Shown here: positions 7,626 to 14,347 of the stretch, piece after piece
Position numbering within the stretch: the first letter of the stretch is position 1
How the letters are laid out: every line of letters begins with the position of its first letter
Origin: a virus
Direction: 5' to 3' (one strand)
IMG/VR virus record: IMGVR_UViG_3300042691_005556
Span: 1 to 21,886 of that record
Length of the DNA: 21,886 nucleotides
Program-made: the position numbers and the translations under genes
The notes under the pieces: generated by a model
What the model saw: only the letters and a program-made list of their open reading frames with translations
The model's database searches: none
Told to the model about the DNA's origin: nothing

Positions 7626-8033
7626 TTAGATAAGACCTTCTTCTTCTAACTCATTAAGAGCATCTAAGTCATCTTCACTTAGTCCTTCAGAAAGTTTTTC
7701 TTCACAATTTTCATTTAACAAATCTTCAAAGATGTTGTTAAGTTTAGTTTGCATATCACGCAATACAGCATCTTTGTAGCGTGTAGTATTAAAAGGATTC
7801 TCAGTACCTGAAGCAATCTTCTTCATGCTTAGGATGATAGTAAAATCACCTGTAGGAAGAACTGCATCAGCAGCTTCTAGAGTTACTCTAGTATCTCTAA
7901 CAATAGCTTTCATATCAGATACTCCTGAGAAATGATTAGCTAATTCATTTTTAAGATCACCCCAGTTAGTAGCTGAAGATTGAATAGTTTTAGCACTATT
8001 AGTCTGTGAAGAAATAACACGAATGTTACGCAT
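7626..8033 (-). CDS. Ubiquitin-like beta-grasp protein with C-terminal extension
   Basis: A 135-aa protein whose first ~76 residues fit a beta-grasp ubiquitin/ThiS/MoaD fold: strand (NIRVIS, 3-8), second strand (KTIQS), helix starting WGDLKNELANHF (24-35), strands MKAIVRDT and VTLEA, then ALPTGDFTIILSMKK, the hallmark loop (L-P-x-G-D) and last strand. The body ends KKIASG at residues 71-76 rather than a terminal Gly-Gly, and ~59 further residues form an acidic, helical tail ending EEEGLI. A JAB peptidase encoded next to it could remove the tail. It starts 11 bases after the primase stop and is followed by a strong terminator. Arginines 2, 5, 87 and 92 use CGT/CGC, rare among its AGA-using neighbours, which suggests high expression. 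The fold call is from pattern, not a search. Confidence 0.72.
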   Translation of the reverse strand: MRNIRVISSQTNSAKTIQSSATNWGDLKNELANHFSGVSDMKAIVRDTRVTLEAADAVLPTGDFTIILSMKKIASGTENPFNTTRYKDAVLRDMQTKLNNIFEDLLNENCEEKLSEGLSEDDLDALNELEEEGLI

Positions 8034-8044
8034 AATTTTAAATT

Positions 8045-9064
8045 TTAGTTGTTATTAATTAAATTGTTTAAGTGGACAATTGCTTCTTCTTTACCATGAT
8101 CTTTCACTAGGTCAGAGAAGTCTTTTGATTTATAGAGATCTGCTATCTCTATTTGTGTTAGGTTAAATCTCTGTGCTATCTCAGCACCATATTTTCTACC
8201 CCAATTTGTTTCTTTGTTAAAGTCATTGTCATATAGAAGATACACTTTATCAAACCTGCTTTTGAGTTGATCTATTATATGTGGCTTTGGATCAGTTGTT
8301 TCTGCTTGCATAGCCACTGCAGGTATTCCCAGTAATTCTGTTATAGCCATAACATCCTTCAAAGATTTAGTGATGATGAGCTTATCACCTCTATCTGGCA
8401 TCTGTGTCCAACCTTGCCAAACAGATTTATCTACATTAGATATAAATCTATGTTCTTTGTTAAATGGCTGATATATCTTGTATGTGTACTTACCATCTTT
8501 AGATTCTAGATATGCATAAGCTGGACTAACTAGGTTATTAACTACAAGAATCTTCTCATTAATAAATATATGTGTACAACTGTATACATTATATTTGTTG
8601 AGAGTCTTTGTAGTAATACCAAAGTCTTTCCAAAACTTAGTATCTCTAGTAGTAAAATCCTGATACTTTATACCAAGATGTACTTCTCTTGCTTGCTTAT
8701 AGTCTATGTTCTTTGGTAAAGTTCTTTTCTTCTGATCTGCACTTATTCCTACTGCTGTAATTCCAAAGTCATAGGCTATTCTTTGCAAAGCCTGGTAATA
8801 ATCTATATTAAATAATTTAGAAACAAAAACAAAACAATCTCCCTTCTCTTTAGTAGCAAAATCTGTAAATAGAAGCTTACCTATGTTAGAAGCATAGAAT
8901 ACACTAAATGAAGGTACTCCATCTTCTCTCAAAGGACTACACATAGCTGTATTAAGTTCCAACTCTGGAATATAATAAGCAAAAATCTGATAGTCTGATA
9001 CTTTTCTTAGTATCATCTCATCAGATAACCTGTACTCTAGCTCTATGTTATTAAGATTTATCAT
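8045..9064 (-). CDS. DNA primase, DnaG/TOPRIM type with degenerate zinc domain
   Basis: Makes RNA primers for phage DNA replication. The 339-aa protein starts with a CHC2-like region (CSPLREDGVPSF, 42-53, then KGDCFVFVSKL), but of the usual Cys-His-Cys-Cys zinc ligands only cysteines 42 and 77 remain. The TOPRIM core has TKSLKD (232-237) in place of the usual E-G-x-x-D, with a Glu nearby in QAE (253-255), and the metal-binding DND (279-281) after a hydrophobic strand. This TKS-type TOPRIM layout occurs in other phage primases. No helicase domain is fused; the DnaB-like helicase is separate at 11012-12112. The ATG lies 8 bases after a terminator hairpin. The ubiquitin-like gene follows 11 bases downstream. 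Confidence 0.87.
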   Translation of the reverse strand: MINLNNIELEYRLSDEMILRKVSDYQIFAYYIPELELNTAMCSPLREDGVPSFSVFYASNIGKLLFTDFATKEKGDCFVFVSKLFNIDYYQALQRIAYDFGITAVGISADQKKRTLPKNIDYKQAREVHLGIKYQDFTTRDTKFWKDFGITTKTLNKYNVYSCTHIFINEKILVVNNLVSPAYAYLESKDGKYTYKIYQPFNKEHRFISNVDKSVWQGWTQMPDRGDKLIITKSLKDVMAITELLGIPAVAMQAETTDPKPHIIDQLKSRFDKVYLLYDNDFNKETNWGRKYGAEIAQRFNLTQIEIADLYKSKDFSDLVKDHGKEEAIVHLNNLINNN

Positions 9065-9072
9065 AAATAAAA

Positions 9073-9090
9073 GGGGCTATTGCTAGCCCC
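9073..9090 (-). terminator. Intrinsic terminator with GCAA tetraloop before primase
   Basis: A 7-bp stem (GGGGCTA with TAGCCCC) closed on the minus-strand RNA by GCAA, a GNRA tetraloop, followed by TTTTATTT. It lies 20 bases after the stop of the SSB-like gene and 8 bases before the primase ATG. Besides terminating, the hairpin could limit ribosome access to the primase start on read-through RNA. Confidence 0.87.
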
Positions 9091-9110
9091 CATTATTAAA
9101 CACACACAAA

Positions 9111-9677
9111 TTAGATTACATCAGATGCTGCAGCAGAAGCAACAACCATAGGTTTGTCTTCTTCTAGCCTAGTCATCTGATCTATTTGACTTGCTCTAAG
9201 TCTAGTATCTCCTACAGGGATAATCTCATTCTCAATGAATGGGACATAACTTCTGATTTGGATATACTTCTTAGGTGCCATTGTAGAACCATAAGTACAA
9301 TATACACGCACTAGAACAGTTGTAAATTTAGGAGCAATCAATTTAATACATCCATCAAGTAAATCTTTTACTGATGCAAATGCAGGAATTTGATAATCTG
9401 CACCCAAATAACAATGGATCAAATGCTTCAATACTTTACCTTGTTTCTCTAGATCTTTAGCAAAGGTATCTTTAGTTGTATCTAAATACCAGAAAGCCAT
9501 ATTAACCTCAGCACCATTGCTATCCTTAAAGAATAGTTTATAGTCTGGGCCATTACCAGTATCTTGCTTAGATTCAATCTTAGAACCTATTACATTTCTT
9601 GCAATACCTGCTTTTCCATCATTGAAAATTTGCACATTGCTGCTGCCATTATAGGCACTGTCATTTAAGTTAATCAT
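9111..9677 (-). CDS. Putative single-stranded-DNA-binding protein (188 aa)
   Basis: Assignment is tentative. The protein is beta-rich, with alternating strands around KLFFKDSNGAEVNMAFWYLD (54-73) and TVLVRVYCTY...KKYIQIRSYVPFIE (~119-148), compatible with an OB-like fold with exposed aromatic residues, and an acidic segment (RLEEDK) near the end that could be a protein-interaction tail, followed by an Ala/Ser-rich stretch. It sits between primase and the Sak4-like ATPase, where phage SSB genes often occur, and is followed by a strong terminator as expected for an abundant protein. Its leader shares AGCAAGTATG with the next upstream gene (9691-9948). An unrelated structural role cannot be excluded. 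Confidence 0.55.
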   Translation of the reverse strand: MINLNDSAYNGSSNVQIFNDGKAGIARNVIGSKIESKQDTGNGPDYKLFFKDSNGAEVNMAFWYLDTTKDTFAKDLEKQGKVLKHLIHCYLGADYQIPAFASVKDLLDGCIKLIAPKFTTVLVRVYCTYGSTMAPKKYIQIRSYVPFIENEIIPVGDTRLRASQIDQMTRLEEDKPMVVASAAASDVI

Positions 9678-9690
9678 ACTTGCTTATTTA

Positions 9691-9948
9691 TTAGTTGTTT
9701 GTTAATTCATGTAAAGGTAATTGTTCTTGTACTAATTTATCAGGATCTGTGAACACAAAGTTAGGTTCAGATCTCTTGATGTTTCTAGTTTGTATTCCTC
9801 TTTCTCTTAATAACTTAGCTACATCATCACCTGAACAGTTGATGTTATATCTCTCATTAAGATTCTCAGAAATTTGATCTGCTGACATTCCATCTAGGAC
9901 ATACCAAATCTTCAGATCTCTTGTGCTAATTGCTACATTCTTTGTCAT
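9691..9948 (-). CDS. Small HTH-like protein (85 aa)
   Basis: Residues ~9-53 look like a helix-turn-helix: STRDLKIWYVLDGMSADQI, a turn, then VAKLLRERGIQTRN, similar to resolvase or MerR-type recognition helices in phage HTH proteins. The C-terminal third is a flexible, acidic tail. I see no catalytic motif. The ATG is preceded by AAAGCAAGT, almost the same leader as the SSB-like gene 13 bases downstream of its stop, suggesting shared translation control. It probably binds DNA; target and role are unknown. Confidence 0.65.
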   Translation of the reverse strand: MTKNVAISTRDLKIWYVLDGMSADQISENLNERYNINCSGDDVAKLLRERGIQTRNIKRSEPNFVFTDPDKLVQEQLPLHELTNN

Positions 9949-9959
9949 ACTTGCTTTGT

Positions 9960-10637
9960 TTAGTTGTAATACTCATCAATTTTTGTGGACACATAATTCA
10001 AATCATTAGGAATGTATATCTCATCAAACATTCCCTTTGGACTTTTTGCTGTGGTAACACCATCAGTTTGGGTAACAAAATAATAATGTGGAAGTTTATC
10101 ATCTTCCATCTTAACCTCAGTAAAAAGAACTATAGTAAATAAACCCTCTAAGGTAATCTTGTCATCCAATAACTTACCTATAGTTTTAATCTTTCTCTTC
10201 TGATTAAAATTCTCATTAGTTGTTTCCTCATGATATAGTGCAAACACCTTTAGATCATCTCTCAACTGTCTACCAGTATTAAGTACATCAAAAGTATTCT
10301 TACCTATATCAGTAAATTTCTCAAAGCCTTTCTCTTTAGCTTTGGCCATAAATTCAAAAGACATAAGATACTGCAAGTCATCCAATACAATATGCTTTAC
10401 ATCTTTTCTGTTATCACTAATATACTTAAGAGCTTGTACAATAGTGCTGGCAGAATCTGTAGAGACATAATTAGCTCCTTCAGATAACTTACCTTCTTTA
10501 AACTTACTCTTCCAACCTTTGAATGGCAAAGGCTTATTGGATACATTAATAATAACAGTGTTTTTGGGATCTAAGGTCTCAATAGAGGTGGATTTCCCAG
10601 TACCACTCTGACCTACAATGCCTACTAAAGTACTCAT
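9960..10637 (-). CDS. P-loop ATPase, AAA_24/Sak4-like recombinase
   Basis: A RecA-fold ATPase of 225 aa. Walker A is GQSGTGKST (9-17). Walker B is HIVLDDL (82-88, Asp86/Asp87) followed by QYL. A third strand with ALYHEET could carry the sensor. It is a minimal RecA core without extra domains, like Sak4-type phage single-strand annealing or recombination proteins annotated as AAA_24. The neighbouring SSB-like gene fits this, since Sak4 proteins commonly act with a phage SSB. It starts by 4-base overlap with the MazG-like gene. Another replication-associated ATPase function is possible. Confidence 0.82.
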   Translation of the reverse strand: MSTLVGIVGQSGTGKSTSIETLDPKNTVIINVSNKPLPFKGWKSKFKEGKLSEGANYVSTDSASTIVQALKYISDNRKDVKHIVLDDLQYLMSFEFMAKAKEKGFEKFTDIGKNTFDVLNTGRQLRDDLKVFALYHEETTNENFNQKRKIKTIGKLLDDKITLEGLFTIVLFTEVKMEDDKLPHYYFVTQTDGVTTAKSPKGMFDEIYIPNDLNYVSTKIDEYYN

Positions 10638-10843
10638 TTTTTATTTATTGATTTTAATTTTTCAATGTAATTAACAGCATCCATTAGTTCCTCTTGTAAA
10701 TGATTTAAGAAATCATCTGTGTTGTTATTCTCTAGTGTAGTTCCATATTTCTTGAATCCTACATTACTTCTATCTCTGAATTTTTTAACAACAGCTTCTA
10801 CAATAGGATCTATTGCTTTGTTAGAATCATTTGTACTATCCAT
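10634..10843 (-). CDS. MazG-like small protein (69 aa)
   Basis: Resembles the short all-alpha NTP-pyrophosphatase-like proteins common in phages: IVEAVVKKFRDRSNVGFKKYG (13-33), then FLNHLQEELMDAVNYIEKL (45-63) with the ELMDA acidic motif (E-x-x-D type). At 69 aa it holds only half of a usual MazG four-helix unit, so it would work as an oligomer or be non-catalytic. The ATG overlaps the stop of the small HTH gene by one base (TAATG), and its stop overlaps the ATPase gene. Nucleotide-pool cleaning is the possible role. Confidence 0.68.
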   Translation of the reverse strand: MDSTNDSNKAIDPIVEAVVKKFRDRSNVGFKKYGTTLENNNTDDFLNHLQEELMDAVNYIEKLKSINKK

Positions 10844-11022
10844 TATTTACTAAATTTAGGAAGTTCTTTAGATTCTTTCTGCTTTAATCTCCATTTCAAA
10901 GACTTAATGTAAGTATCAGTTACATCAAATCTTTCTGTTATAGCCTTGTTAGTCAGGTTGTTACCTGATCTTTCCATGAAGGCTATGATGTCCTCTTCTT
11001 TAGTGTTTCTTTTATCTTCCAT
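10843..11022 (-). CDS. Small HTH DNA-binding protein (59 aa), easily missed
   Basis: An ATG at 11022 opens a 59-codon frame ending in TAA at 10843-10845. The protein starts MEDKRNTKEED and holds a clear helix-turn-helix: helix around NLTNKAITERFDV, turn, helix TYIKSLKWRLKQK, then a basic tail (KESKELPKFSK). The pattern resembles the HTH of small terminase subunits or sigma-type C-terminal regions. It fills the 168-base gap between the DnaB and MazG-like genes exactly: its start overlaps the DnaB stop by 11 bases and its stop overlaps the next ATG by one base. That junction geometry matches neighbours and supports a real gene. Its target is unknown; it may act in replication control. Confidence 0.82.
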   Translation of the reverse strand: MEDKRNTKEEDIIAFMERSGNNLTNKAITERFDVTDTYIKSLKWRLKQKESKELPKFSK

Positions 11023-12112
11023 TACTTATAGTTTTATAGAAATCTTCTAACTCTGGGCTACCTGGTTTAGGTAATTCTGCAAAGTGGTTTACTGCACCAT
11101 TGAAATGCATACCAACTACACCATTGGGACTACCACTGCGGTATTTTAGTACATGCAAAGATCTGAAATTATCTTGTAAAAGAGAAATTTTATATCCTCT
11201 AAATGTTTCTAATTCATACCTTGCTGGACTAAAAATACCTAGAGCTATATCAGCATCCCTGCCTGATAGTTTAGTTTCACCCAAACCATATAGACTAGGA
11301 ACTAATTTAGACTCTAGTGTCTGACCTTTATATGTGTCAATCTCCTCATTAGCAGCAGCTTGCTGTTGGATTAGTACAGGAATATAGCCATACATATTTC
11401 TAAGTATAACCATATTATTACTATGCTTTTCTATAGTACCCTTAGTACTTAATCCTTGCTCAGAAGCTAACAATGCAGCATGATCCACAATAACAATCAC
11501 ATACTCTTTAGGATTGTTAGGTGTGTAATAATCAAATACCTCATCTTCTACTTCTGTAATCTCACCAGTAGCTTCATTCTTAATCTTCTTGGTAATCTTC
11601 TTCTTATGAATAGTACCATGAGATCTAGCATACTCTGTTAGTTGTTTATAAATACCATAGGGATTCATACCACTATCATAGATATAAACAAAGTCTTCTA
11701 TCTTTTCAAAGTAATCCCTTGTAGATTCAATAATCCTATACTCTTCTTCAGATATTCTGTTCTTGTTCATAGATAGAATCTTATTGAATGGTATTACCAT
11801 ATTATAGGTTTGATAGATCTTTCTAGCAATACCTTGAATAATCTTAGATTCTTTATCTACCTCTAATGAATAGTAAAATATCTTTACCTTAATATCTGTA
11901 TGATTGTTTAGGACAAAATCTATAGGGTTATACATAAAGAAGGCATCAGTAAACTGAGTTTTACCTATACCAGTGTTAGCTGTAATTAGATAGTACTTCT
12001 TCTGCATAATGCCTGGCACAACATTCTCAAACCTAGGTAATCCCCATGGTATACAGTTATGCTCATTAAGCATGTTCTCATTAATACGCTTTAAAGCTCT
12101 ATCAAATATCAT
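11012..12112 (-). CDS. Replicative DNA helicase, DnaB-like (SF4)
   Basis: A 366-aa RecA-fold helicase lacking DnaB's N-terminal domain. Walker A is ANTGIGKT (45-52). SLEVD (82-86) is the equivalent of DnaB's catalytic-Glu strand FSLEM. Walker B is VIVIVDHAA (205-213, Asp210). QQQAA (249-253) is the H3 glutamine motif, and HVLKYRSG (320-327, Lys323/Arg325) carries the beta-hairpin arginine finger of hexameric SF4 helicases. An insertion at ~170-200 (Lys/Glu-rich, KKITKKIKNEATGE) separates the strands. It should unwind the phage fork with the separate primase. The frame extends to a TTG at 12118, but the ATG at 12112 overlaps the upstream gene by 11 bases and fits the local pattern. Confidence 0.92.
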   Translation of the reverse strand: MIFDRALKRINENMLNEHNCIPWGLPRFENVVPGIMQKKYYLITANTGIGKTQFTDAFFMYNPIDFVLNNHTDIKVKIFYYSLEVDKESKIIQGIARKIYQTYNMVIPFNKILSMNKNRISEEEYRIIESTRDYFEKIEDFVYIYDSGMNPYGIYKQLTEYARSHGTIHKKKITKKIKNEATGEITEVEDEVFDYYTPNNPKEYVIVIVDHAALLASEQGLSTKGTIEKHSNNMVILRNMYGYIPVLIQQQAAANEEIDTYKGQTLESKLVPSLYGLGETKLSGRDADIALGIFSPARYELETFRGYKISLLQDNFRSLHVLKYRSGSPNGVVGMHFNGAVNHFAELPKPGSPELEDFYKTISNGR

Positions 12113-12554
12113 AGTCAAATTTTACTTGTGTTTCTATAGTATCATCTAGCTCATCACAATATGCTTCTAGCTTAGACACTCTACCTTCCTTAGTATTGTT
12201 CACACTTTTAGAGATAAAATAATCAGCTTGCATAAGATATCTATACCTATTGCCTGACTCAGCTGTGATATATCTATCTGTAGCTAGCAATATTTTTTCT
12301 TTAGTTATATCAGGTCTACGCAAGAATAGTTCTTTAAACTTAACTACACAAGCATTTCTATCACCCATAGCACCTGGTTTCTTGCCTTTAAACTTGGCTC
12401 TATATTCATCTATCCAGTTTTCTATAGGATCTACTACATGCTCTGCAGCTTTAGGTCTTAGAATTAATTCCCTAGTATCCCAATTTAACACCTTAATATA
12501 TCCTTCATCTTGAAGCTTATTAAGGATTTCAATTACTTCTTGGATCTTTTCCAT
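12102..12554 (-). CDS. Putative helicase-loader-like or replication-associated protein (150 aa)
   Basis: A mostly helical, soluble protein. The segment WIDEYRAKFKGKKPGAMGDR (47-66), then VVKFKELFLRRPDITKEKIL and RYLMQADYFISK, is a pattern I know from small proteins upstream of DnaB genes in Bacteroidota phages: a charged linker, a Lys/Arg helix and an aromatic helix, and a last helix (SKLEAYCDELDD) with an acidic end. It has no ATP-binding motif, so it is not a DnaC-type ATPase. The stop overlaps the DnaB start by 11 bases, arguing for coupled synthesis. Loader or helicase-partner function is an inference from position. A palindromic 11-bp tandem repeat lies ~55 bases upstream of its start. 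Confidence 0.6.
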   Translation of the reverse strand: MEKIQEVIEILNKLQDEGYIKVLNWDTRELILRPKAAEHVVDPIENWIDEYRAKFKGKKPGAMGDRNACVVKFKELFLRRPDITKEKILLATDRYITAESGNRYRYLMQADYFISKSVNNTKEGRVSKLEAYCDELDDTIETQVKFDYDI

Positions 12555-12718
12555 ATTCTGATTTTATTAATTGATGTATAAGGTAAATGATCTGTATCAT
12601 ATTTCTCTAATGTATATACAATGTATATACAATCACCATCATCAACTAGCCTAACAGAATGTATAGAAAAAATCACATAAGATATTAGTAATATAATTAC
12701 TAAACTTGCCCATTCCAT
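12533..12718 (-). CDS. Small single-pass membrane protein (61 aa)
   Basis: Residues ~3-20 (WASLVIILLISYVIFSIH) form one clear transmembrane helix close to the N-terminus. The rest is a short soluble tail with a basic end (KIRIWKRSKK) that would sit in the cytoplasm or contact phospholipid or nucleic acid. No signal peptidase site is evident. It overlaps the next gene by 22 bases and the previous one by 19. Small membrane proteins of this kind are frequent in phage early regions; function is unknown. It contains the 12609-12630 tandem repeat. Confidence 0.65.
   Translation of the reverse strand: MEWASLVIILLISYVIFSIHSVRLVDDGDCIYIVYTLEKYDTDHLPYTSINKIRIWKRSKK
12609..12630. repeat. Tandem 11-bp repeat with palindromic core
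   Basis: AATGTATATAC occurs twice head-to-tail with a trailing AAT. Each unit holds the palindrome GTATATAC, so the cores are 11 bp apart, one helical turn. As 11 is not a multiple of 3, the copies are read in different frames and do not reflect a protein repeat. It lies inside the 61-aa gene, 55-76 bases upstream of the 12554 start. A protein-binding site is possible; chance in AT-rich DNA is the alternative. Confidence 0.5.
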
Positions 12719-12966
12719 ACTCCCATGTGTTTATGTATTAATTTAGCATCTTCTTCTTCTAGGGCTAATACAAAACATGGTATAACACTTAAGACTTGAT
12801 CTACACTGGTAATCTTTTTACCAGATAAGTGATTAATAATCTCCACATATTTCTCTGGAGTTGCTAATTCATCCTTTACTATACCTGCTTCTGCTACTCT
12901 AGAGAAGAACAATACTTCTTCATCAGTCATCTTGGGTTTGCTTACTGAAACTTTTGTTCCTTCCAT
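12700..12966 (-). CDS. Hypothetical protein (88 aa)
   Basis: A small acidic helical protein: MEGTKVSVSKPKMTDEEV at the start, helices through FFSRVAEAGIV, KYVEIINHLSG and a C-terminal hydrophobic helix (SVIPCFVLALEEEDAKLIHKH). I do not recognise it. The frame extends to a TTG at 13047 inside the helicase gene, but the ATG at 12966 lies just after the helicase stop (12968) with an A/T-rich leader and is the better start. It overlaps the membrane-protein gene by 19 bases. Confidence 0.65.
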   Translation of the reverse strand: MEGTKVSVSKPKMTDEEVLFFSRVAEAGIVKDELATPEKYVEIINHLSGKKITSVDQVLSVIPCFVLALEEEDAKLIHKHMGVWNGQV

Positions 12967-12967
12967 T

Positions 12968-14080
12968 TTATAAATTTTTAAGATGTATATATTCAATCTT
13001 ACTCTTTGGAATGTTTTTGAGTGCACTCTTAGTCCACTCTTCATCAACAGTTCCTACTAAACAAATAACCCATATCTCAGCTCTCTTCTCAGGATTATTA
13101 TATTCTAATCTAAGAAGTCTGCCCATTCTTTGTTGTGCTGTTTCTTCTGAACTTTGGAATTGATGTACAACTGCTTTATTTAGTGGCTTTATATTTAAGC
13201 CTACATTAGCCATGTTTACAACTGCTAATTTATCAATTTTTCCTGAAGAAAACAACTCTAAATTATCTTTATCAGATTTTGAATGAAACTGATAATCAGA
13301 TAGTTGATTTGCTGATTCTGTTAAAGTAGTGAAAATCAATAGCCGGCTATTATCATTAATGTTAATAACTTTTTTAGCTGCTTCTAGTTTTGATTTGCAT
13401 GAATAGATTAATCTTGCTCTCTTTGAAGCTATCTGCATTTTTAGCATTACATACTTCTTTTTAGCTGGGCCTATTGCACCCCATTCAGCAAACTTTAAAC
13501 TATTGAATTGCTTTGTTAGATAATCATACTGAGCTTTCTCAGTAGTTAGGAATGGCTTTGCTTTAGTGCCACCTTCTACATATTTATCTTTATCATCTAA
13601 CATCACCTCTACTACCTTAATCCTGTAATCTGCAATAATACCATCTCTAATTGCATCTTCTAAAGTATAATCAAAGATTACATCTAAATCTATCTGCTCT
13701 TTAATAAAAGCTTTTGTATTCTCACTAATAGTACCTGACAGACCTAATATTGGCCCATCAGGTATTTTAGATAATTGATTGACAGAATATAAATGTATCT
13801 CATCAAGAATGATTAAATCAAATACTTTATTAGTATGCTTACCTAGTGAAGCTGTAGTAGTATAAGTAGCATTTTTATCTGACTTATTCCACTTCTTAAA
13901 TTCTTCTTTCCAGGTTTCCAATACAGATGTGTATGGAGCTACAATTAGAGTTTTGCTATTCTCATCTAGAATATCTATGCCTATTTTAGTTTTACCTACA
14001 CCCATAGATATATGTAGGATACCTTCTTTATGTTCTAGGAACTTTTGTATTGCTAATTGTTGGACTTCAGCTCTTTGCAT
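12968..14080 (-). CDS. SF2 DNA/RNA helicase (SNF2/DEAD-like)
   Basis: A 370-aa superfamily 2 helicase. Motif I is MGVGKTK (26-32); Ia is TLIVAPYTS (44-52); motif II is LDEIH (92-96, DExH type); motif III is LSGT (114-117); motif V-like is NVGLNIKP (292-299); and motif VI is QQRMGRLLR (316-324), whose two arginines complete the ATPase. The second RecA lobe starts around SRLLIFTTLT (245-254). It lacks the large inserts of SNF2 chromatin proteins. Similar compact helicases occur in crAss-like and other Bacteroidota phage replication modules. Likely roles are remodelling of forks or recombination intermediates, or removing bound proteins. It starts 27 bases inside the preceding 96-aa gene. Confidence 0.9.
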   Translation of the reverse strand: MQRAEVQQLAIQKFLEHKEGILHISMGVGKTKIGIDILDENSKTLIVAPYTSVLETWKEEFKKWNKSDKNATYTTTASLGKHTNKVFDLIILDEIHLYSVNQLSKIPDGPILGLSGTISENTKAFIKEQIDLDVIFDYTLEDAIRDGIIADYRIKVVEVMLDDKDKYVEGGTKAKPFLTTEKAQYDYLTKQFNSLKFAEWGAIGPAKKKYVMLKMQIASKRARLIYSCKSKLEAAKKVININDNSRLLIFTTLTESANQLSDYQFHSKSDKDNLELFSSGKIDKLAVVNMANVGLNIKPLNKAVVHQFQSSEETAQQRMGRLLRLEYNNPEKRAEIWVICLVGTVDEEWTKSALKNIPKSKIEYIHLKNL

Positions 14081-14343
14081 TTTTCTATTATACTTGAGAA
14101 TAAATATCTGTTGTCAAGGTAATCATCAATTGTTTCTTGAAATGCTTTTACAGCTGATTGGTATTGTTCTATATTTTCTATATCATTACCTTCTTCACCA
14201 TAATGCTCTTTCAATGTTTCCAAGATACCTTCTATTACCTTTTGTTGCTCTAAGCCTTCACTGATTCTACTTTCTCCAAAGTCTAAATACTCTTGGAAAA
14301 AGCTAATCATTTTGTCCAGCTCTGCATCTGTAAATTGTGTCAT
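14053..14343 (-). CDS. Hypothetical helical protein (96 aa)
   Basis: Almost wholly alpha-helical and acidic: FTDAELDKMISFFQEYLDF, then GLEQQKVIEGILETLKEH and a long helix from NIEQYQSAVKAF to the Lys-rich end. Heptad-like spacing suggests a coiled coil or helical bundle. No cysteine, signal or DNA-binding pattern is visible, and I cannot assign a family. It ends in TAG and overlaps the SF2 helicase gene by 28 bases, so it may be co-translated with it, perhaps as a partner. Confidence 0.65.
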   Translation of the reverse strand: MTQFTDAELDKMISFFQEYLDFGESRISEGLEQQKVIEGILETLKEHYGEEGNDIENIEQYQSAVKAFQETIDDYLDNRYLFSSIIEKCKELKSNN

Positions 14344-14347
14344 AGTT

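Noticed and set aside
9065-9110. Bacteroidota-type promoter (-33 TTTG, -7 TAnnTTTG) before primase and other genes after terminators
   Set aside because: Only imperfect matches were seen, such as TAATTTG overlapping the end of the SSB-like gene; none with correct spacing that I can support.
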